DNA of 64,000 bases from Alisma plantago-aquatica (Eukaryota; Streptophyta; Magnoliopsida; Alismatales; Alismataceae), in assembly GCA_963693085.1 (NCBI GenBank), contig OY856411.1, forward strand, positions 1,349,596,050 through 1,349,660,049, read 5' to 3'. Positions 57,309 through 64,000 of this stretch are shown here, piece by piece. The stretch's first letter is position 1. Every line of letters starts with the position of its first letter. Below the pieces are notes generated by a model. It was not told where the DNA came from. It ran no database searches and was given only the letters and a program-made list of their open reading frames with translations. The position numbers were made by a program, and so were the translations under genes.

Positions 57309-58920
57309 CTAAAATAAAGATGGGCACTTCCTACACATCTCATCCTCAAACTTCCATGTGGATTCCTCAATCCCATGGTTGTGCCAAAAAACCTACAAAA
57401 GAACTATATCCTTATTCTCAGCTTCTACACATGCATGTACAAAATCAAATCTAGACCCTTAAAAATGATATGTTATCATCAAGATGTACATCCACTGGAA
57501 GCCACATGTGCTCTATACCAAGGTGACACTTTCTCAACATCAAAATGTGGAAAACACTATGCAAACAAATCAACTTTGGCGGCAGATGCAACATGTATTC
57601 CAATTTACCAACACGACCTGGAATAGGATAGGGGCATGTAAATCTGGGAGACAACATATCCATCTTCTCAAACCATAGATCACCCTTCCAAGGCGACACC
57701 TTAAGATATATAATATCTCCAACCTAGAACTCAAGTGGCATCCTATGGTTATATGAATATGAGTTCTACTTATCTTGTGTTGCTTTCAATTGTTGCTTGA
57801 TAACCTTGATCTTCTACATCGTCTGTTGTATCAACTCGGAACCCAAAACTTGATGTTCACCTAACTCATACCAATGAAGAGGCAATATACAATGCCTTAT
57901 GTAGAAAGCATTGTAAAGTGACATGTTTATGCTCTTCTGGTAAGTATTATGGTAAGAAAACTCTATCAAGTTCATGTCAACACCCACCTACCAAGAAGTT
58001 GAAGCACACACGCCCTTCACACCATCTTGTAAGTTTCATCCTATAAGACTAACCATCTGTCTATGGGTGAAAAGTTGTATTAAGCTTCAACTGAGTCCCT
58101 ATAGCTCCATGAAAATGATCTCAAAACACACTCATAAACTATAGCCCTTTGTTTGAAACTATAGTAGATGGTACACCATTCATTAAAACTATCTCATAAA
58201 CATATATCAATGCTAGCTAATCAACTATGTAGGTAGTCTTGACCACTATGAAGTATGAAGCATGTCGACCTTGTTAAATAGTCAATTATTACCCATATGA
58301 AATCATAACACTTTTCTATCCTAAGAAGACAAACCACAAGAACCATGTTAATACGATCCCACTTCCACTCAGGGAATCAAAAATAGTTGCAACAACCCCA
58401 TAGGTTTCTAACACTTTGCATTGGCTTGGACACTTTAGCACAAACTTTTCCACATTAAACTTCATCCTTGGACACCTATACAAGTCTTTTATATTGTAGT
58501 ACATCTTGGTATTTCCAGGATGCATAGAATACATGAAGGAATGTGCTTCTTTAAGCACCATATACCCCAAACGGCCTGCATTAAGAACCACCATCATGTT
58601 GTGAAAACAAATATCCCATCACCAATCTCATGAAATCCATCATGAAAATTGGTTCACGACTCTAATTTGATATTATGTATTACTATATCATCCCATTGTG
58701 CATCCTTGATCTATTGTGTCAACATCACTTTAATATGCAACTGTTCTAACTGACCACCTAGCAAAGAAACCTCCATCTACATGTTCATATGCCAAACAGA
58801 CACAACATGTCCCTCTTGCTGCAAGCCATGGAATGCAGTTGTATGCTTAATGCTTAATGCATTAACCACAACATTCACCTATCCTGGGTGATAATCAGTC
58901 GTAACTGTAATCCTTGATGA
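57309..58920 (-). pseudogene. Reverse-strand chromovirus pol remnant (RNase H end, integrase, chromodomain)
   Basis: Reading from right to left: an RNase H end near 58920-58860 (LIKDY, then a degenerate HPGK/NVVA/ALS); the integrase HHCC region at 58597-58316 (MHPGNTKMYYNIKDLY, KCPSQC); the GPY/F-type C-terminus at 57699-57451 (LSPRFTCPYPIPGRVGKLEY, HSVFHILMLRK); and the chromodomain end WHNHGIEESTWKFEDEM, then CPSLF with a stop at 57311-57309. Frames are broken many times. The order and wording match Tekay-type chromoviruses, more decayed than the copy at 1-8991. Copy 2 of the dispersed repeat interrupts it at 58922. Confidence 0.82.
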
Positions 58921-58921
58921 G

Positions 58922-60150
58922 TGATGTAAGTTCTTATGCACAAATAAATTCCTTAAGGTAAATTAACTCATGATATATTATTTTGACAATGCAAAATCAC
59001 TCACATTGAAGTGGACAGATCAATCACAATATAGCAGAAGGGTCAAACCCAAGAGATAAAAATTTCTTACAAATCAATCATTGAGAACAATGCTCAAAAC
59101 CAATTGTTGAGGGTGATTATTAACTAAGTTGGAATGAAAATTGTGGTTGCAAGGATATGATTCAAAGTGGGTTGAAAACAATATTTAAAAGACACTAGGA
59201 CATTTATATTGCACCACAATCACATACGTACTCATCCTAAATATTACAAATTGGTAATCACAACTAATTATATTATGACTAAGTGAACTCGTCTCCTTCT
59301 GGAACACAATTGCACAAGTATCAAATTCGCCATGACCTTGAGGTTTTGTTACTCATAGATTGTAGCTCAATCGTCCTATAGAGCTCCTTTTGTGATCACA
59401 TACACAATCTGACACATTCATTGGAGGATATATTCTTAAGTTTTGTGGTCTCTACGCTTAGGATTATATCAATCATGCTAATCAAATGATTAGTTCAACA
59501 AGCAAGAAAATAAATGAATTAAGAACAATCTAACTACCTAAAAATACCAAGTTTGATAACAATTATGACAAACCATGGGAAGTGGGGCTACTACCCATGC
59601 CCCAACAATGGAGTGGTCATAGAGAAAGAAAAAGATACAAGAGAGGAGAGAAGAAAGCATGTCACTAAGAATGAAGAAGTGAAAAACCATATGTATCTAA
59701 CTACAAATCTCTACTCCAACATTAACATGTTCAACAAACTTCACAAAGATGATGACATTCCTTTTCTTCTTCTTCTTCAACTCCTACACCAAAAATTGGA
59801 GTGAAATTGAGTGTGGATGGCCCTGGTAGTTAGGTCAAGTTCTTTCTTTATTAGATGGCCTTTTATCTCTCAAATTGGGTTGGCACCTCTATCACTATAC
59901 ATGTTCGCCAAGCCAATCGGGCGACTAAGAAATTCGGTCAGTTGACCGAAATTCAAGGGGTGCATATGACGGGCTCCTGGTCATTACTGACTTTGAGGGG
60001 TTCAAATCCAATTGGTCGACCAATGAAGTGGGTCAGCCCTCTGGGATCCTCTCCTGGTATTGTGCTATAAGTGAGTCGGTCGATCCACGAGATGCTTCAT
60101 TCGACTAGCGGACCTCTAAAAAATGATCACTAAACTGGAAGGTTGAATTC
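58922..60150 (+). repeat. Dispersed repeat, copy 2, inserted in the chromovirus RNase H region
   Basis: Begins TGATGTAAGTTCTTATGCAC directly against the RNase H remnant. GAAGTGGACAGATCAATCAC and ACAATATAGCAG match copy 1 in order. The tail (59920-60110) again carries GTCGA inverted repeats: TTCGGTCA/TGACCGAA at 59933-59950, and the 14-bp palindrome ATTGGTCGACCAAT at 60011-60024. The right boundary is uncertain and pol was not seen to resume. Confidence 0.5.
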
Positions 60151-60398
60151 CAACCAGACGATAAAAAAGAGGGTCATGTCAGAACCTCTCTTTTGATTAG
60201 CATAAATGCCAACCATTAGAGATAAACTCAAACCTAAACCCAAATTATGAAGCAAAGCAACTATTCTCGACAAATGCAGTAAACACAATATATTAAAAAC
60301 ACAAATAAATATTTCCTTTTTCTTTCTCATAAATCCTCATAACTATTTCACCTCAATGACAACACATTTAATCACCATAAATTGTATTCAAATCCATT
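60151..60398. other. AT-rich sequence before the retroposon
   Basis: No gene or structure is recognised. It may still belong to the interrupted chromovirus or to the dispersed repeat. Confidence 0.4.
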
Positions 60399-60414
60399 AA
60401 AACTAGAATCATGA

Positions 60415-61551
60415 AACAAGTATGATTTTAAACTCGCCTCTCCGCTTCCCTCTCGCTCTCTACTCTCACTATGGCGATTTTCTAGGGTTCTCCCCAGAGG
60501 CCGCTCCCAGCTCGGGGGGGGGGGGAGGTGGCCGATGCTTGCCCGACGGATCCCTTCTCCCCTAGGGCTCTTCCCTGCTTGCCCAGCCGTGGTGCTTGAT
60601 CACCGGGGTCCTATTGTTTCCTCTGCTGTTAGGCGTCGTCCCCGCCCCGCGGCGGCGGGCGGACCTGCTGGCGGGCCGACTTTGCTGGTGCCTTGTCTCC
60701 TGCCTGCGATCTCGATCCAGGTGTGCGACGAAGGGTGGAATCTGGTCCCGGTGCAGTGGCATCCAGGCGGTCGAGGTTTTTTGTTTCACTTTCCCTTTCC
60801 ATTTGCAGGTCTCGGTGGACGGTGGCCCTCGATTGGTTGATGATTAGGGTGCCCCTTAACGGAGACAGAGGAAAGATCAAGAAGGGGTCGGGATTTTCGG
60901 GTGTGTGATTCCCCTTCATTACCCTGCCCTCAACCTCAGGCTACAACTTGAGTGTCGTGGGTTTGATCAACGGTAGTCGGGAGAGGTGGTGGGGTTCCCT
61001 GTGCCCTCTACCCTCCACCCCCACTCGCCTGGGCCGTCTTTTCCCCTGTGCAGTTTCCGTTGGGTGGTTTGGCCCTTCTCAGATGCTTCTAGGGGGTGCT
61101 CCCTACCTATTTGAGCCTGTGTCTGTGTGAGTTTTCCTTTCCTCTTTGGGTTGGGTGGCCACTCGTCTGGCTTTACCTTCGCGTCTATGTTGTTTTTAGT
61201 TGTTGTGTTGGTGGGTGTTTGTTGCTGGCTTTTGCTGTTGTGTTCAGTTGAGCTATCCCCTCTGATGATGGTCTTGGTCATGTTAGAGATGGTGATCTCC
61301 TTGGATGGTTCTTACTCATACACTAATATCCTCATGGGTTCGCACAGATTGACGGTTTCCCCTGATGATAGCTGCTTTGGACAGCCATAACGAAGAGGGT
61401 TCGCACATGTAATTTACCTATCACATCCCAATATGAGCCTGTGTGTTATGTTAGTCAATCAAAGGAGTCTTAGTTGGTACCATGTTGTGAGGTTATTATC
61501 TTGTAGATGCCGTACGACTTTCTTTTAATGAATGTAGCTCTTCCTTAAAAA
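60415..61551 (+). mobile_element. Poly(A)-tailed retroposon (non-autonomous LINE-like) with 16-bp target duplication
   Basis: AAAACTAGAATCATGA at 60399-60414 repeats at 61552-61567. The 3' end is ...TTTTAATGAATGTAGCTCTT CCTT followed by A, much like plant L1 tails. The 5' part is GC-rich, with CTCTCCGCTTCCCTCTCGC and a run of 12 G at 60514-60525. No LINE enzyme is readable in 1.1 kb. A stretch with TTTCCATTTGCAGG near 60796-60809 looks like an intron acceptor, so part may be captured gene sequence. Open frames on both strands here are GC-driven and lack recognisable domains. Confidence 0.75.
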
Positions 61552-61567
61552 AAAACTAGAATCATGA

Positions 61568-61696
61568 CTTATTCTTATATGTGGTTTAGTTTACATACAT
61601 GAATATGAAGGAACATACTCGATCTACAACCCATACCAGGAAAGAGAGAGTACAAAAATATTCTAATCTATCTAGATTATTCTATTTACATCTTCT
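61568..61696. other. Short flank between retroposon and LTR
   Basis: Nothing is recognised. The five bases before the LTR (CTTCT, 61692-61696) are the candidate target duplication, with the other copy outside the window. Confidence 0.4.
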
Positions 61697-64000
61697 TGTC
61701 ACGACCCCTCGACTAGATAACATTATACCTAAAAACATTTGAAACAATCTTATGAGACTCATATAGAAACCCAGTGAGTGGATACCTTCCACTTAAGCTA
61801 GGTACATGCATCACCATCAGATTAAGTATAATGAATTCAAAAGAAACTTGAATATATTAAAAAGTATAGTAGATAGTTCTAGCAACTAGTCAAATGCATT
61901 TTATGATAATAATCTAATTAATCAGATAAGGTAAACACTTAGTCCAAATCCAACTTTTAAATATATTTTAGAGGATGTCTATGAACAAACTAGTAAATGT
62001 TACTAAATTCTGAATAACAATCCATTAGTATGAGTAACACATCAAGATCTAAACATCTAGAATCAATACATAATAATAACATCATGTTTGTGACACTTCA
62101 CTAGCCAGACTTGGAATAAATCCTGCAATCCTGAAGCTTAATTACATGTAAGACATGTGTACCAAACAAGACTATTCAAGTGAGAAGTAAATCTGAATCA
62201 CATTCAGAGCGGATATAAAATATTTGCATCAACCACATGTCAACATCAATGATCACATTCCAAATTAAACAATTAAAGATATACAAATAGATCATCTTTA
62301 TAAAAAGAATGATTACTTTCTACAACAATAACAAAATTCAACAATAGTAGATCTATCAGCTAGCATAAAAAGGCATGCAACAACATATAACTCATATTCT
62401 ACACAACTTGTCATCTTTGATTCATTTGCCTTGAAACTACTTGGCTTGTACTTTACCAAGTAGAAGTTGCCACACCATATTCTCATGTCAATGACTCACC
62501 ATCACTATCTTAGGGTTTTGCCAGCTACCCTAATATATAAACAACAAATCGTGGTCTACCACAAGGTTGGCTAAAGAGGCTCACATCCTCATCTCAGGTA
62601 CACGATACATGAACCAACAAAACAATATATCACATATCACAACGTTTCATATTTTCATGTTTCACATATATCATTGTTTTCATTTCATCATAGTCTATTC
62701 CTCATGGATATAGGCTTTCACAACAAGGATTTAGGGCAAGATTCACTCTAGATTACTCACTCCTAAATCCTGATGGATAACCTTTATGGTCCCAATCCAC
62801 ACTCTAGAAATCCTTCTTGTAATACTCTGATTACTACAAGGAGATTCCTTCCATTCCCCCTATGTGGCACTCAAGGGAAACACACAATGTTTAGGGAACC
62901 TAATTAGATGTGTCATCATTCCAGTTGTTATTAATCCTTTTTACTCATCTTATAGAAGATTCAATCATCATTTATCATATGTGTATGTTTTCACATAACT
63001 AGAATGACATAAAGCAGATTAGGCTTATCAAGAGAGACAATGACCAAAATAAGAATCATAATAATATGTACTCTTGCAACACATCTGAGTCTTTCCATTT
63101 CCACTTCACATCATAGCAATGATCATCAATGAGCCTTTATCCTGATACATGTTTTCATTATCCATCATTTACCCTAAACATGATTTCTCAAAAGTAACGA
63201 AAGTATGTTAATTCAATCTTAAAATATTTCTTATTTATCCATTTCATATCATAATTCTCATCAAATGTTAATAGAGACATTAGAACTAGCAATAATATAA
63301 ACATACATACATCTCATGTCATTTGTCATGCTCAGAATAGACTTAGCATGCAACAAATACTATAGATATGAATAAATATCAAGTATAGACATGCATAACT
63401 CACTTTATACTTCTCTCTTACTATTTACCATTCTCCAGTTAGGGATACTATTTAACACATAAGTGATCTCTTTTGAAAAATATCAGAGACAACCATCTTC
63501 AGAATACAAGTATCCTGACACACAATTACAATCCAAAGAACATTCCAATAAACCAATTCATATCCTTGAACCTCATTTTGTATTTGAATTTAACTATATT
63601 CATATGCATTCCTTAATCCCTTATTTGAGTTCATTACTCATTAACGTTACATAGGTCATCATTTTAGGGTTAGAGTTAGGTTCTTAGATCCATATACTAG
63701 TTTTCATCATTTTCATTTCATTTCATACTCATTAGTCTTAATTTCTTTCATTTCATGTTCACTACTACTCTTGGAATGAAACATTCTAAAGTTACTAAAT
63801 TAATAAGTTTTCTCTCTCATTGATATCCTTTATAGTCTAGTTTTATTATATTTCATTCAGTTTAGGTCAAACCACATATAATTATGATAAATAGACTATA
63901 TACTGCATCATACACATTTCATTAATTTCATTTTAACTTGTCATCACCATTCAGTTGATTCTTGTCTATTTCATTTCTTGTAATATATGAGTGTACATGT
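61697..64000 (-). repeat. Chromovirus-type LTR, reverse strand, running off the window
   Basis: The left end TGTCACGACCCC is the complement of GGGGTCGTGACA, like the GGGGTGTGACA end of the Tekay-like LTR at 8991. Further in, the reverse strand keeps the Tekay LTR landmarks in order: ACTCACTGGGTTTC near 61770 (compare the ACTGAGCGAGTAGG block) and GGTTCCCTAAACATTG near 62895 (compare GGTGCCCTAACACCG). No primer site lies left of 61697, so this is the 3' LTR of an element extending to the right, or a solo LTR. The open frame at 63463-63654 has no recognisable domain. Confidence 0.6.

Noticed and set aside
60535..60908. Possible small protein genes in the GC-rich segment
   Set aside because: Frames overlap on both strands inside a poly(A)-tailed retroposon and no domain is recognised.

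Overview
This is plant nuclear DNA, probably from a non-grass monocot with a large, repeat-rich genome. One host gene with spliceosomal introns is surrounded and invaded by plant-type transposons: a Tekay-like chromovirus, SIRE/Maximus-like and short-LTR Copia elements, L1-type LINEs and hAT MITEs. The monocot guess rests on the GC-rich first exon followed by AT-richer later exons, and on the repeat style. It is an inference, not a species call.

Layout. Positions 1-8991 hold a Tekay-like Gypsy chromovirus on the + strand, with its 5' LTR cut by the window edge. It sits inside the 5' LTR of a SIRE/Maximus-like Copia element (8992-13905) that has lost pol. That element sits in turn in an older reverse-strand LTR (13906-15523), so three insertions are nested. 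From 15524 to about 22815 is AT-rich sequence without recognisable genes, apart from a microsatellite and a two-copy tandem repeat of about 526 bp. A 5'-truncated L1-type LINE (22829-24903) with its own hAT MITE (23864-24839) ends about 380 bp before the start codon of the host gene.

The host gene (25284-47199, +, 8 exons) encodes an apparently intact ER-type (P-type IIA, ECA1/ECA4-like) Ca2+-ATPase of 1058 residues. The actuator, phosphorylation, nucleotide-binding and Ca2+-site residues are all present, and it ends in a di-lysine ER-retrieval signal. All seven introns are GT-AG and the reading frame is kept at every junction. Intron 3 (6.7 kb) carries a reverse-strand, broken Copia element (about 27329-33236), which itself carries a hAT MITE (29117-29850). 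Intron 5 carries another hAT MITE (36464-37045). Intron 6 (6.9 kb) carries several tandem and dispersed duplications.

Downstream of the gene, from about 47.5 kb to the end, the sequence is repeat-derived. It holds a reverse LINE fragment with target-site duplications, a reverse-strand degenerate chromovirus (LTR to 57277, pol 57309 to about 58920), two divergent copies of one dispersed repeat, a poly(A)-tailed retroposon (60415-61551), and a reverse chromovirus-type LTR that runs off the window (61697-64000).

I found no evidence for a new multi-gene system. The most unusual signal is a set of short inverted repeats centred on TCGA (GGTCGA/TCGACC type). They recur in the SIRE-like element's LTR, in its spacer, and in a second, apparently unrelated repeat. 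In the SIRE-like element the two arms differ between copies in a way that keeps them complementary.
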